From assembly GCA_000442125.1 (NCBI GenBank), contig KE546965.1, positions 992,001-1,056,000 on the forward strand: 64,000 nucleotides of DNA, in the 5' to 3' direction. The DNA comes from Opeltia flavorubescens (Eukaryota; Ascomycota; Lecanoromycetes; Teloschistales; Teloschistaceae). Numbering within the stretch: position 1 is the first letter of the stretch; the number at the start of each line of letters is the position of its first letter. The translations under genes and the position numbers were made by a program. Below, piece by piece: positions 34,753-46,285 of this stretch. Below the pieces are notes generated by a model. The model ran no database searches. It was not told where the DNA came from and saw only the letters and a list, made by a program, of their open reading frames with translations.

Positions 34753-36600
34753 ATGCGCAGCTCGAGCAGTGCAGGCAGTAGCTTGGGCAAAAAGCGCCAC
34801 CTAGTTGCTTCAGTAGTCCGGCAGCGAGCCTTCCACGATTACTTCGTTACCCATCTGCCGTCCTCATCACTTCACCCAGACTCGAGATCGTCCGGCGGGC
34901 CTCATCACCACTTGCCTCGTTCGGCCTCGAAGCCCCATAACCCCCAAGCCCCCGGTGGTCCCTCGCCAGCTCCGCTCTTGGGTGCAAATCGCGATACTAC
35001 AGTCGTTCGTATACCTTTACGGAGTGCAAAGCACCATTTCGGAGCAGCACTATCTCGAGGTCAAAGACCGTACAATGAGGACACGTATCAAGCCGGCGTG
35101 ATTGAGATTCCGGCGTTTGCGAAAAGAGCACCTATCAACCTCACTCGAGCCCCAGCGAGCAGTCCTTTGCAGGCGTATAGGGAAGGCCAGCGGAAGCAGC
35201 AAGAAGGAAAATCTCAATCAAGTCAAGGCAGTGAAGCTACATCAGCTGGCGGTGCTAGTGGTGATCCGCAGGTCTTCTACTTNGGAATCTTTGATGGACA
35301 TGGTGGGACCGATTGCAGTGGTTTTCTGAAGGACAAACTACATGAATTTGTGGAGGAGTCTGCACAGAAATACGGGCTAGAATCTACCTTGCGTGGGAAG
35401 TCGAATCGTGCTGGTTCGACAAAGGAAGAGCCTCAAGCGGCATTACCTGTCGTTGACAAGTCAAGCAATGACGCAGCTACGAAAGCTAGTAGTGATGGAG
35501 GCGCATCAGAACCTGGAGCGTTAGGAGACCCACCTACCCCATCGTCAAAATCGGAAACTAGGAGTGGAGGAGTACCAAACCCGACGTCCGGCTCCTCATA
35601 CAGAATACCACATTCATCTCCTGTGTCCGCTGCTCCTGAAGATGTCACCTCCTTGCACAAGAAGCTGATGCAGTCTTGGCATGAAACCGTTGGTGGTTAT
35701 TTTCGCCGTTTCTCGCCTCCCGCCTTTGCTTTGAATCCACCATCTATTGTCACGGTCCTCAATCATGCATTCTTGAACGCGGATCTCTCATTCATCACCG
35801 CTCAACTCAAACTCACTAGATCCGACTCCGATCCAGTCCTTGCGGATTCTCCTATCAATACTTCCGACATCGTACCCTATGGACCTTACACTTCCCCACA
35901 AGCTCATTCCAAATCCAACCCTTCCCATCTCGATGCCCAAGCTCCCACTTCGTCCCGACGCCCTTTCAAAGGAGGCTCCACCGCTTCAGTAGCCCTTATC
36001 TCCACGCCGTCACCGACCCCTTTCTGGCATCCTTCTACCCCGTCCACTATCCTCACGGCCCACTGCGGCGACACCCGCATTCTCCTTTCCCGCATCTCCG
36101 ACGGCCTTGCAGTCCCTCTAACCACGACACACCACCCCTCCTCTCCTTCCGAAGCTACCCGTCTCCGCCGACACGCTGCATCCTTCGTCACGGACTCTTT
36201 CGGCGAAGAGCGCATGTCCGGACTCGCTAACACGCGTTCCTTTGGAGATATGCCGTCCAAGCGCATGGGTGTCTCAGCAGAACCGCAATGCGAGATCACG
36301 CAACTTGCGCCTGCCGAGTATGCCTTCATGGTCCTCGTGACTGATGGCGTAACCAATGAGGCGAGCGATCAGGAGATTGTGGATATCGTCAAGGAGTGCC
36401 GCACCCCAGAGGAAGGTGCGAAGGCCGTTGTTGCGTTTGCGACGGAGACGGGTAAGGAGGGGGATAACGCGACATGTCTTGTTGTAAGGCTGGGTGGCTG
36501 GGAGAGGAGGATTGAGGGTGGCGGGGGGAGTTTGAGAACGAAGGAGGGCAGGGACTGGAGGAGGGCGGAGGCGGATGATCCGAGGAGGACGAGGACGTGA
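34753..36600 (+). CDS. PP2C-family protein phosphatase (possibly mitochondrial, Ptc6-like)
   Basis: A single exon of 615 residues from ATG 34753. The basic, hydroxylated N-terminus (KKRHLVASVVRQRAF) suits a mitochondrial targeting sequence. Metal-centre motifs are in order: RPYNED (105-110), FDGHGG (180-185), HCGDTRILL, RSFGDMPSKR, VLVTDGVTNEASDQEIV and EGDNATCLVV. These are the motifs of a Mg/Mn-dependent Ser/Thr phosphatase. An insertion of more than 100 low-complexity Ser/Pro residues separates the DGHGG motif from the rest of the fold. Similarity to yeast Ptc6 (mitophagy, pyruvate dehydrogenase control) is an inference from the targeting-like N-terminus and length. One residue is unknown because of the N at 35283, just before the DGHGG motif. 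Confidence 0.87.
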   Translation: MRSSSSAGSSLGKKRHLVASVVRQRAFHDYFVTHLPSSSLHPDSRSSGGPHHHLPRSASKPHNPQAPGGPSPAPLLGANRDTTVVRIPLRSAKHHFGAALSRGQRPYNEDTYQAGVIEIPAFAKRAPINLTRAPASSPLQAYREGQRKQQEGKSQSSQGSEATSAGGASGDPQVFYXGIFDGHGGTDCSGFLKDKLHEFVEESAQKYGLESTLRGKSNRAGSTKEEPQAALPVVDKSSNDAATKASSDGGASEPGALGDPPTPSSKSETRSGGVPNPTSGSSYRIPHSSPVSAAPEDVTSLHKKLMQSWHETVGGYFRRFSPPAFALNPPSIVTVLNHAFLNADLSFITAQLKLTRSDSDPVLADSPINTSDIVPYGPYTSPQAHSKSNPSHLDAQAPTSSRRPFKGGSTASVALISTPSPTPFWHPSTPSTILTAHCGDTRILLSRISDGLAVPLTTTHHPSSPSEATRLRRHAASFVTDSFGEERMSGLANTRSFGDMPSKRMGVSAEPQCEITQLAPAEYAFMVLVTDGVTNEASDQEIVDIVKECRTPEEGAKAVVAFATETGKEGDNATCLVVRLGGWERRIEGGGGSLRTKEGRDWRRAEADDPRRTRT

Positions 36601-37207
36601 TTATTTATTGGATTTGATGGGGATTGTACATATGAGATGTGGCGTTGGAGATAAGGCATATTTCGAGGAGTTATGGGAGGGGCGGTAGGTACTTTTTGCA
36701 TTTGAATCTGGTATCGCGGTGTAAACCTGGTGGGATCATGAAATTCGCAGCATCGATTTGTCGCTGTTGCTCTCTTGTTTCCTACGCGGTGCGGAAGGGG
36801 CGGGTCTGTGAGGCGGTGTGGCTTTGCCATTAAGGTATGCCATACGCTCAATCCAATTACCAGGCTGCTTTTGAAATTGGGTGGGATGGCTTCATCTTTT
36901 GCGCACCTGAGCACCAATCAACAAATCGATACTTCTGGTTACATCACTCGAGAAACGTGGAAACATGCTGTCATATGATCAGCCATGCGGTGTCCTGCAT
37001 GTAGCCGGAGTTGTTTGTTAATCCCTATAATGTAATTGAATCTTACAAGACAAGTCATTTCTTACATTTGGATTTCCTTTTTGTGCCTGTTAACAATTTC
37101 ATAATCTATGACTGCCACGCATATCATGATGAGAGGACAGCGAGCTTTGCACAAGTGCCCTATTCCCTAGCTTTTCTGGCTATCAAACCGAACTCTGCCG
37201 TAGCATC
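36601..37207. other. Intergenic
   Basis: Between the phosphatase gene and the DUF7923/CCCH gene. No supported gene or repeat. Confidence 0.5.
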
Positions 37208-38578
37208 ATGGAAGATAGAAGTGCTCCACCAGACTTCCATAGGCGTCTTGAGGCCCTGAGAGCTTGTGATTTTGAACGACACGTTCTAATAGAGGTGAGA
37301 GAGAAAGAGACATCGTGCTTGAGAACGCGCTGACATTAGTCACTTTCCAAAGGAACTGGTTGAGCAGAATGACAAGCTCCTACAGAAATGTCAGCAGCTG
37401 TCACTTGATCTAGACAGCGAAAAGGATGGGCGACGTCGGCTCCAGAATCGTATACAGAATGAGCTTGAGCCTTTGACAGTGAGTGTTCACGCAAGCTAGA
37501 CGATTCACGTTTCCGATGACTATTTTGCAGAGTCGACGTCAGTTTGCCCTTGTGTTGATCGACGCGGACGGAGATGGTTACATTGTGAGCAAGCTTCAAT
37601 CCCTTTTGTATCGACCTGACGAAGCAACAAGTTCCGTGAAGTCTTCCTGAACAAAAGCGAAGAAGGGGGAAGAAATGCGGCCGACGAGCTACTGGCTCGG
37701 GTTAAATCCTATTTGAAAGATCTCGGATTGGATATGAATAACACGGACGTGGTGGTCCGTGCATACGCCAATCTGAGAGGTTTGGGTAAAGCCTGTATCA
37801 AGAATGGATTGATGAAAGCAACTGCAGACTTGAGTCTCTTTGCTAACGGTTTCACCGGACGGCAGCCGCTGTTCGATTTCGTGGATGTTGGACTTGGGAA
37901 GGAACGGGCGGATCACAAGGTCAAAGGTATGGGCTTCTCGCACGAAAACAATGGAAGAAACTAACATCCACATACATAGAGGTATTCAATTTCTTCGTCA
38001 CTATTCCTCAGTGCAAGCATGTTGTTTTGGGGGTGTCCCATGATTCGGGATACGCTCCTTTCCTGGAACGTTTCGCGGCGGACAGATCGATCAGTGATCG
38101 TATAACGCTGCTTGAGGGCTATCAAGTCAGTGCGAGTATTCGACATCTTGGTTTCAAGAATGTCGTAAAGTTTCCCTCGGTGTTTGCTCAGGCACCCTCA
38201 TCAATATGTCAAACCATTCCGAATCAAACGCAAAGCCCTCAAAACCAAGTTATGGGAGTCGCCAAAGGTCCCTTCAGGTCTGCCGCTGTGGATCCCAGCA
38301 GGCTTGGGCCTGTTTTGAAGACTGACAAAGGTCGACGCTTTGACAAACCTTTGTTTGTGGACAGGAGTCTCATGCAAGCAATGCAGAAGAAGAATCTTTG
38401 CCATTGGCTTTTTCTTAAAGGTCGCTGCGACGGCTGCAAAAGAAATCACCCCGATTTATCGCTCAGCATTGAGGAACAGGATGCTTTGTGGGTTGTGGCC
38501 CGTCTAGGTCCATGCTTTACGCATCAAAAGGGCAAGATGTGTGAGGATCCGACTTGTATCTACGGTCATCCTACTTGA
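37208..38578 (+). CDS. DUF7923-type NYN/PIN-like protein with CCCH zinc fingers
   Basis: Five exons, 37208-37294, 37353-37478, 37531-37584, 37632-37926 and 37980-38578; 386 residues, all phases consistent. The start is ATG 37208 (MEDRSAPPDF). Residues 1-70 form a coiled coil (LVEQNDKLLQKCQQLS). The next part, FALVLIDADGDGYI, joins across an intron to FREVFLNKSEEGG; the acidic strand end resembles NYN/PIN nuclease folds. Conserved segments LRGLGKAC, LFANGFTGRQPLFDFVDVG and HVVLGVSHDSGYAPFL follow. The C-terminus has two CCCH-like motifs: C-x8-C-x2-C-x3-H (CHWLFLKGRCDGCKRNH) and C-x8-C-x4-C-x3-H. RNA binding or cleavage is inferred from the fold and fingers. Two exons are very short. Confidence 0.85.
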
Positions 38579-39777
38579 TTCACTTCTGGTGAGGTGGAAA
38601 GTCCAGCCGTCGAGGGCCCGACATGAGTTGCTTTACGTGTATCGGCGGAGGTTTGGCTAGAGGCCTTCATGAAGCTCAGCTGTGGATAACTCGTCATTTG
38701 GGATATGATGCGTGCGGGGCAAGTGTTACGTATGGGCAAATGTCATGGAAGGGATTTCCGTGATCTGATTTATGTTATGGCCAAGGTGGGCAAGGTGACA
38801 GCCTGGGAATGTTGTCGGTGAATAGTTTGCGAAGACGATTCACTTATTCGCCATGGAATGGCAGGAGACAGAAGGTGCTGGGATCCTACCCTGAGGTTGA
38901 GGAGAAGATGACGGTATGATCTACTCATTTGATGTGGCCTCGGGGGTTTCATCCGTTTCAGATGGCCGCAAACTACGTCACGGGCGGTAGCGGGATTGTT
39001 CATGAGCTTCATCTGAATCGAAATATCAATACAAGTGTTTTTTTAGGATTATGTGAATCCTATACAGATGCTCGAGAGCTGTTTCTCCAGGCAAGGCAAG
39101 GTAATGAACACACAACATCTCCTCGTTGGACGTTGAAAATAGCAAGCGCCGGGCAAACACGCTAAAAGTCGATCCCGGAAGTTTGTCATCCACTCAAATT
39201 CAACCATCTCCACAACGATGTCGCATCTACTTTCCGTCCCCCTAATCAAAACATTAAGCGCCCGTCACTCGAAGCCTCTCCATGAGGTCCCTGGCTGCAC
39301 GTCCATATGTTGGACCAATGGTATATCATTGCTTCAAGCCTCAAATGCATCCTCTAGGTTTGGTCTCCTGCAGGTGTATCTGTACCTGGCATTAGTCATT
39401 CGAGGGCTACCTATCATTAAGATTGCGCGCGCGTAGAACTTGCTGCTGCTTAGAAGGAGCAGAAAGTAAGACTGTGTCATCGACGATGATTCGATCAAGC
39501 TTTGGACCCTTCCAATCTTTCGGTCCCCAGCGTCTCGCTAGATGTACCATGCAAGCCGAGAACTTGCAAAACAGCGAATGAGAACGGCACGGTACGTACC
39601 TTTTGATAATTATAGCAAGTCTTCACACTTGTGAGAGATTGCAACATCTTATATGGGCAAGCCAATTTCTTCATCAAGGTGAAGACATCCTCAAGCTCTC
39701 TTATCGCTCTCGCTGCTCGTTGATTGAGCTGCTTTCCATTCTCCTTTGGCTGAGCCATTTCTCTCTTCATAATCATA
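38579..39777. other. Intergenic
   Basis: About 1.2 kb between plus-strand genes. A short plus frame at 39218-39436 has an ATG but no recognisable features. No gene is called. Confidence 0.5.
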
Positions 39778-40604
39778 ATGTCTTTCCAACGTTTCGACTC
39801 TCCTCCACCTTCGGGTGAGAGTGCCGAGAGCAAGAGACCCCATCTCTCAGTATTCCGCTTCACCTCCTTCCAGTCCACTCGTCGCACACCCAGTCAGACA
39901 CCTCCCGCCTACTCTCCGAACGATGTCCTTGCTACGAGGAACCAATCACGAGCCAAACTCGTACACTGGTTGCGTATCGCAACCTCTGCCGTCACCCTTC
40001 TTGCATCGATAATCATCATCGGGTGTACCGCGAAGGCACTGCAAACTTACGACCTCACGCGCGATAATGCAGACTGGGTTCTCCCGCTATGGCCTGCAAG
40101 CGTTGATCTCAGACCGACTCACTCACTCCTCGCATGTGGTGTCATCATAGCCACCACGAGTATCTTCTACATCATTGCTGCCCTTGCTCCAACTGTACGT
40201 TTCTCGAATCCCTTCACATAATACACAGAGAGCATTTCACTGACCGAGTTTAGCCCCTCCGTGCCATTCGAACCCAAAACATCATTTTTACCATCCTATC
40301 CTTCCTTTCCGTTTTCCTCACCATCTTCACGACCGCCTTCGCTTCTACAATCAACTCACATCTTTCTGACAGCACCCAAGCTGGCACGCTCTCGTCTTGG
40401 ACATGCAAGTGGCAAGGCTTCGGCTCCGCTGCTCCGGGTCATTTCTCGGAAATCTGCGCTGAGAGCAATGCTGCTCTTGATGTGGTGATCTTGATGATCG
40501 TGATTGAAGTATTCAGTGTGCTCCTGGCGGGCTGGGGTTGGTGGGTCGGTGCGAGGCTGAAGAGGACTGAAGGAGATGGGAAGGGAGAGACGATCAATGT
40601 CTGA
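39778..40604 (+). CDS. Four-span membrane protein (MARVEL-like)
   Basis: Two exons, 39778-40194 and 40254-40604, with a 59-base intron (GTACGT...TTTAG) in phase 0; 255 residues. The N-terminus is cytosolic-type and Ser/Pro-rich (SPPPSGESAES). Four hydrophobic spans follow: LVHWLRIATSAVTLLASIII, LLACGVIIATTSIFYIIAAL, IIFTILSFLSVFLTIFTTAF, and a last one from VVILMIVIEVFSVLLAGWGW. An extracellular-type loop between spans 3 and 4 carries two cysteines (WTCKWQGF, SEICAESN). The tail ends in basic/acidic residues. This fits fungal MARVEL-like plasma-membrane organisers, but the name is an inference from topology. Without the intron the second half falls in a frame that is not membrane-like. Confidence 0.78.
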
Positions 40605-41092
40605 GCATGGATTGTAATGAATGTAGGAGAAAAGTATACGGAAGTATACGGAAGTATACGGGTGGTCGAAGAACCGGATTTTGGCAGAACGTCTGAAGAT
40701 GCAAATACCGGAATGACCGCTAGGTCGCTCAGAGAGCACAGACCATTAGTAGTACACTGTATGAGTAGGAAGAGGATGATATGATCAGGTCATGGCGAAT
40801 CGGTAGGTATTGCGGTGATGGAGTTCTCACGATAGGGGATACTCTCATACTTCGATTGTGAAAAGAATCAAAAAACAGTATATTGCTCAAGAGCTCCAAG
40901 AAAGTGAAGAAGCAAACTTTATAGCCAAGATTCCGGTGTGAATTGATACAGAGCATGACCCTTATCCAAACGTCAATTTCTGTGTATGCTGGACATACCT
41001 GCCCGTCGTTCGGACATGAGCATAAGAGAATATCTCATATGCATTTAGCGTTCGGGTAAATATCGGCTGTATACATCCGGAAGAATGCCGCA
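40605..41092. other. Intergenic with a short tandem repeat
   Basis: 3' region of the tetraspan gene up to the MULE target site. It holds three tandem copies of a 10-base unit (AAGTATACGG) at about 40632-40661. Otherwise nothing is supported. Confidence 0.55.
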
Positions 41093-41100
41093 TTTTATTA

Positions 41101-41190
41101 GGGAGCCCATCCTCTCACCCCCAAGAATAGCTATAACACACCCCCTGAATCACTAAAACACACCCTTGAGACATTATTACATACCCTTCC
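41101..41190 (+). repeat. MULE left terminal inverted repeat
   Basis: Pairs with 43929-44018. The outer 44 bases match except for one G/A difference. Inner parts diverge, with at least two transversions. Confidence 0.8.
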
Positions 41191-43928
41191 GAAAAAAGTA
41201 AAAGTCTGACTTAGTAAGCATAAATCAGCCAATTAGCTTACAAAAACTCCGCATTTTACCCGCTACCCCCCTATACCGCTAGGTAAGAATTTGCTTATTT
41301 TTAAGAACTTATATCTAATTAGTCAGTTTAAATAGCTTTTTAAACGTTTAAATTAAAGCGTTTATAGATGTTTTTAATTTTGAATTACGTTATTTGCGTA
41401 ATGGGTATTATATTAGTATATAGTGCGTATTAGTAGGCGTTCTCATCTGCTTTTTCTACTACTATTTGCCTACCTATATAGTTTAAAAATGAAAGGTATA
41501 CTCTATAGCACCTCCCTTATATATAACGTCTTTAGGAGTTATATTTCGCGTAAATCTTTACTAGGTAGTATAATTCCGCTTAATACCTAGGCTGCGAGCT
41601 CTTGTTACCTTCGCTTTCGCTTTCTCCGCCGCCTTCTCCGCCGCCTTTTCTACTGCCTTCTCTCTAGCTAATGCCGCTGTTTCCTTTACCTTTTTTACCG
41701 CTTTCTCCGCCGTAATTTACTTGCGCCGCTTAGCGGTATAGATTTCAGCTACCTTAAATGATAAAAGCTCCCTCCTAGTACTGTTTTTGTGGGTTCTCTA
41801 GCGCTTTCTCGAAGCTATACTGGATTTAGTAGTACCTTAAGGCCGTCCCCTAGCTTATTACTATACTAAAGGATCGAGAACGGTGAGAATTTAGTCGATT
41901 TCCGGTAAAGAAGTATCGCCATCGTTACTAGAATCGCTAGCGGCCATGCCTATATATAGGTAAGCGATCTCGCTACTAGTAGTAGTAGAAATTAGAGATC
42001 CTACCTGTAAATATATATATATTCTTATCGCCTCTATTAAATTCTTCGCTATCGCTCGTGATACCGAAGAGATTAGGATACGTACTAGGAATTACTCGCT
42101 ACTAGTAATCTTTATTAATTTCGCTGTTCCGCAGCTATTAATAGCGAGGTTGTTTAGTATCAGGGGGATAATAGTGTTAATGTGGGTGGATATCTCCTAG
42201 GGATAAAACGCTATATTCCCCAGGCACTGACTAGATTATCTCCTGAATCTTATAGCTGTACGGTAGTCTTATCGTTCTCCTAAAGACCCTAGTATATAGA
42301 GCGAGCCTTTGGCTTTTAGGTAAATTTTTTAGCTGTAAATACTGCTGGAGAATCTTTTTGCGAGCTATAGCTGAGATCCTAAGGTTAAGAGCCTGGAGAA
42401 TAGGTATAAAAAAGCTAGTAGAGATACGATTTTTCGCCTACGCAACGTTTTAGTGGTAGATAGCTACCTAATTAGAGATAAAGGTAGCTATTCTCCCTAC
42501 TATTATATATAAATCGCCTATAGAGAGCTTAAAATATTTTTTAAACGATATATATCTACTTTCGCAGCGATTAGTAGATGTAATTCCTATATACGGTATA
42601 CGATCTAAATAATATTTAATAATTTTTCTTTTATACGGTAGTAGTTATATACGCTAAATATAATTTATAAGATTTAGGTATTCCTCGCGGTATTTCTCTT
42701 AAATTTTATGCTAAAAATGCGCATAGTCCTCTAGAGATTTCGTATAGAGAATTTTCTACTATACCTTTATAAATACTTTAAGCTCTTTTTTAAATAGTAT
42801 ATATTTAACTACTTACTTAGTAATATTTTTATTTATATACTAGATATATAGAAAATATATAGCCCGGGGGAGAATGGCTTAGAAAGCGTTCCCTAGAGCC
42901 TTATCGGTATTAGTAATAATAACTACTGGATCGGGGATGTTGTATACTGAATAATAGAGGGTTTTTAGTTATATTAATACCTATTTATAATCCGCTTCTT
43001 TTTTGTTAAGAAGAAATGTAAAGGCTACTATAAATAAGGAGCCTATAGCGGTAACGCCTTGAATAGCTAGGAGAGGTAGTCGGAATCTATTAATTTTATA
43101 GGTGTAATCTATAATAAGGATTTTATAATTCTTCTCTAGTAAATCTATAGATTTATTATATATAAAGAAGAGATAAGTTAATTAATTTAACTCGTTCGTT
43201 TTTATTTTAAAAAACCAACCCTCGCTGCTATCGAGCTTTTTAACTAATACCTATATAAGTATAAAGCCGCCGAGAGCTCTCCGCCTAATCGTGCGCTTTA
43301 TATTATAAATATCGCTCTTATAAATAAGAAATCTCTTATTCTTATCGTCGGCTTGCTCGCGGAATAAGGTGAAAATTTAGTTTGGCTTATTACTTAATTT
43401 AGTAAGGCGTTTAATATTATAGAAAATATTTTCCGTTATCTTATTACGGCGGTAGATAGCTAGGCCTTCTAGCTTAGAGAACTTATAGTTATATTCTCTA
43501 TTTTATACTATAAGCTACTACTGGCTACTAAATATAATTTTTATAATAGTATAAGTATTAAATAGGCAATTATACCTAGCAGTAGATATTTCGCGGTATA
43601 TTTACCTAGTAGATTTATATATACCTCCTTTAGAATATTCCAGCTCCGTTTTAAAAACCTCGCCGCCGCGCGATTTGGAACGCTTGATTCGTATTGTATA
43701 GCTATAATCTTTACCCTAGTTATTAACGAAGGTAATAAGCTCCTTAAGGCAGTTAAATAATTGGATAATAGGTGGTAGTAGAAGCTCTATGGTGGTAGGA
43801 AAAAAAGAGAGTTGGTAGAAATGCGTGTAGTAGGCACGTAAACAGCGCGAAAATATAACGGATTTATCGGATTTAAGGGTCGAAGCCCTTACACTAAGCC
43901 TACCTAGAGCTAGAAATTACTTAAAATG

Positions 43929-44018
43929 GAAGGGTGTGTAATAGCCATACACGGGGTGTGTTTTAGTGATAGAGAGGGTGTGTTATAGTTATTCTTGGGG
44001 GTGAGAGGATGGGCTCCC
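43929..44018 (-). repeat. MULE right terminal inverted repeat
   Basis: Reverse complement starts GGGAGCCCATCCTCTCACCC, as does the left end. TTTTATTA follows directly. Confidence 0.8.
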
Positions 44019-44026
44019 TTTTATTA

Positions 44027-44464
44027 TTGCTTGACGTCATTCTGTTGTAAAACACCAAGCTTTCAATTGAATTGAATAGACGAGATCATAGCAGAGAAAA
44101 GACCAGAAAACCCAATCGCACTAACTGCACCTGGGCATCTGCAATGTGGAGGTGATGACGATTTAGCAGAAAAGGGAAATCCAGCCAAACTTTTCTCAAA
44201 AGGGTCTAAACGGTCTGACCTTCCCCGCACCATTTCGTCTCTACATTCCGCATCTTCGCTGGCTTTTACCACCGGATCTGCGCCTGCCCTTTCCACTAAA
44301 CGGAGCAGAAAGATCTGAAGCCGAAGTACGATGCCGTCATCTGCTACCCTGGCTACATGCGGGCGTTCTTCAACGTCCCCAAGATGCATTGGCTCTTGCC
44401 ATGCTTTCTTTTTCTCTACTACCGTCTCCCTGCCCTTCAGCTACAAGCAAGGGAGTGATCCAAC
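44027..44464. other. Intergenic, promoter of the MFS transporter gene
   Basis: 438 bases between the transposon and the transporter ATG. Base composition is not visibly RIP-converted. Confidence 0.5.
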
Positions 44465-46285
44465 ATGAGCGCGCTGAAGTCATACCTACCGTTCCGTAGA
44501 CCTGGAGCCAAAACTGCTGGCGCAGAACCAGCGCCGGAAGTCCACGAGCGCGACGACGAAAAATACGAGCCTGAACATGTCTCCGATACATCCCTCGAAG
44601 CCGCCAGGGCCGCGCCCTCCAATTCTCGAAGGCGCGAAGCTCCACCCCTCGTCCGCGATTTGGCTCCCGAAGAGCGCGCTCGTCTGGAGAACATTCTCGT
44701 CAGAAAGATCGATATTCATCTCCTACCAATGCTTATCATCATGTACCTGATGAACTATCTTGATCGCAACAATATCGCTGCCGCTCGACTGGCGGGATTG
44801 GAGGACGAGCTCAATTTGACTGGGACACAATATCTGACGGCATTGAGTATCCTTTTCGTTGGATATATTCTCATGCAGGTGCCCAGCAACCTCTTCCTCA
44901 ACAAGATTGGCAAACCTGCACTCTACTTGCCGACGGTTATGGTCGTATGGGGTATAATATCTACAGCCACGGCTGCAGCGCAGAGCTTTGGAGGTCTTAT
45001 CGCTATACGCTTCTTCCTCGGTTTCGTCGAAGCCGCTTATTTCCCCGGCTGTCTCTTCTTCTTGAGTTCTTGGTACACGCGGAAAGAGCTGGGTTTCAGA
45101 ACGGCAATCTTGTATTCAGGCAGTCTGATGAGTGGAGCTTTCTCAGGTCTTATTACTGCGGGAATTACGGGTAATTTGGATGGGAAGAAGGGTTTGCGGG
45201 CTTGGAGATGGCTTTTCATTATCGAGGGTGCCATTACTATTTTCATCGCGTTGATCGCCTTCTTTATCCTTCCTAATTTCCCGCGGACGACCACTTGGTT
45301 GACGGAGAATGAGCGCCAACTTGCTATTTGGAGGCTTGATGAAGATATCGGGGAGGATGATTGGGTGGGGAGCGATAAGCAGACTTTTTTCCACGGGATG
45401 AAGCTTGCTTTTACGGATATCAAGATGTGGGTTTTGGTATGTCATGACTTTCCTATTCATGCACCTCCTTTAAAGTATCATGAAATGAGCATCAAAGACT
45501 TATTCCTCACCAGATGGTCCTCCTCTTCTGCTTCGTCGCCTCTGGCACCGTCACCAACCTCTTCCCCACCGTCGTCCAAACCCTCGGCTACAGTAACATC
45601 GTCTCCCTCCTCCTGACCGTCCCTCCCTATGTCCTCGGCGTCATCACCACCTTCGCAAATTCCTGGCACGCGGACAAGACCGGGGAGAGATATTTCCACA
45701 TCACCCTGCCGCTTTATTTCGCGGTCATTGCTTTCATCATTGCGGCTTCGACGATTAAGACTGGGCCGAGGTATTTGGCCATGATGTTGATGATTCCGGG
45801 GGTTTATACGGGGTATGTGGTTGCGTTGGCTTGGATTAGTAATACGTTGCCTAGGCCGCCGGCGAAGGTACGTCTTCCTTTTTCCTCTCTCAACAGGGTG
45901 ATTTTGGATCATTGGTTAGAAAGGATTGTATGTTGACAAAGTTTGAATCTAGAGAGCGGCTGCTCTAGCGGCTATCAATGCAGTCTCCAATTCCTCGTCG
46001 ATTTACGCTTCATACATGTATCCGGAATCTGCAGGCCCGCGATATGGTAGGTTCATCAACCTCCCTTTCATCTTACAAAAGCTAAGAGAAAAATCTGCAG
46101 TGGTCGCAATGTCCGTCAACTGCGTCACCGCTTTCATCGCCATCTGCGCCGCTACCGTCCTTAGGTTCATCCTCGTGCATCTCAATAAGAAACTTGATAG
46201 GGGTGAGGTTGTGGAGGGGGCGGTTGCGGTTGGGGAAGCGGTCCCGGGCGAGGCAGCGAAGAAGGGCTTTAGGTTTGTGCTGTAG
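44465..46285 (+). CDS. MFS transporter, Dal5/allantoate-permease (anion:cation symporter) type
   Basis: Four exons, 44465-45436, 45514-45867, 45953-46046 and 46101-46285; 534 residues with consistent phases (introns of 77, 85 and 54 bases). The N-terminal 75 residues are charged and cytosolic. The first span carries the family hallmark LMNYLDRNNIAAAR, followed by LFVGYILMQVPSNLFLNKIG, RFFLGFVEAAYFPGCLFFLS, SSWYTRKELGFRTAI and WRWLFIIEGAITIF, all typical of the Dal5 group of the major facilitator superfamily. The second half has TLGYSNIVSLLLTVPPYVLG and AINAVSNSSSIYASYMYPES. About twelve spans are expected. Relatives import carboxylates, allantoate, vitamins or related anions with protons; the substrate here is unknown. 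A MULE ends about 450 bases upstream. Confidence 0.93.

Larger units (their letters stand above)
41101..44018 (-). mobile_element. Mutator-like DNA transposon (MULE), RIP-decayed
   Basis: It is 2,918 bases long. The ends are inverted: GGGAGCCCATCCTCTCACCC begins the left end and, reverse-complemented, the right. Similarity continues about 60-90 bases inward, with more differences towards the inside. An 8-base target duplication TTTTATTA flanks it (41093-41100, 44019-44026). On the minus strand from about 43.77 to 41.6 kb a MULE/FAR1-type transposase is legible: KDYSYTIRIKRSKSRGGEVF (DNA-binding part), LVKKLDSSEGWFFKIKTNEL, LIIDYTYKINRFRLPLL and VVIITNTDKALGNAF (catalytic core, with an Asp in each), and an Ala/Lys/Glu-rich C-terminal tail. 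Many stops at former Gln or Trp codons make it inactive. It lies about 450 bases upstream of the MFS transporter start. Confidence 0.87.

Noticed and set aside
41093-44026. hAT element, because of the 8-base target duplication
   Set aside because: The long inverted repeats and the transposase motifs are of the Mutator/FAR1 type.
45437-45513. Reading the MFS transporter as two separate genes
   Set aside because: The halves join in phase through a standard intron and together give one complete transporter.
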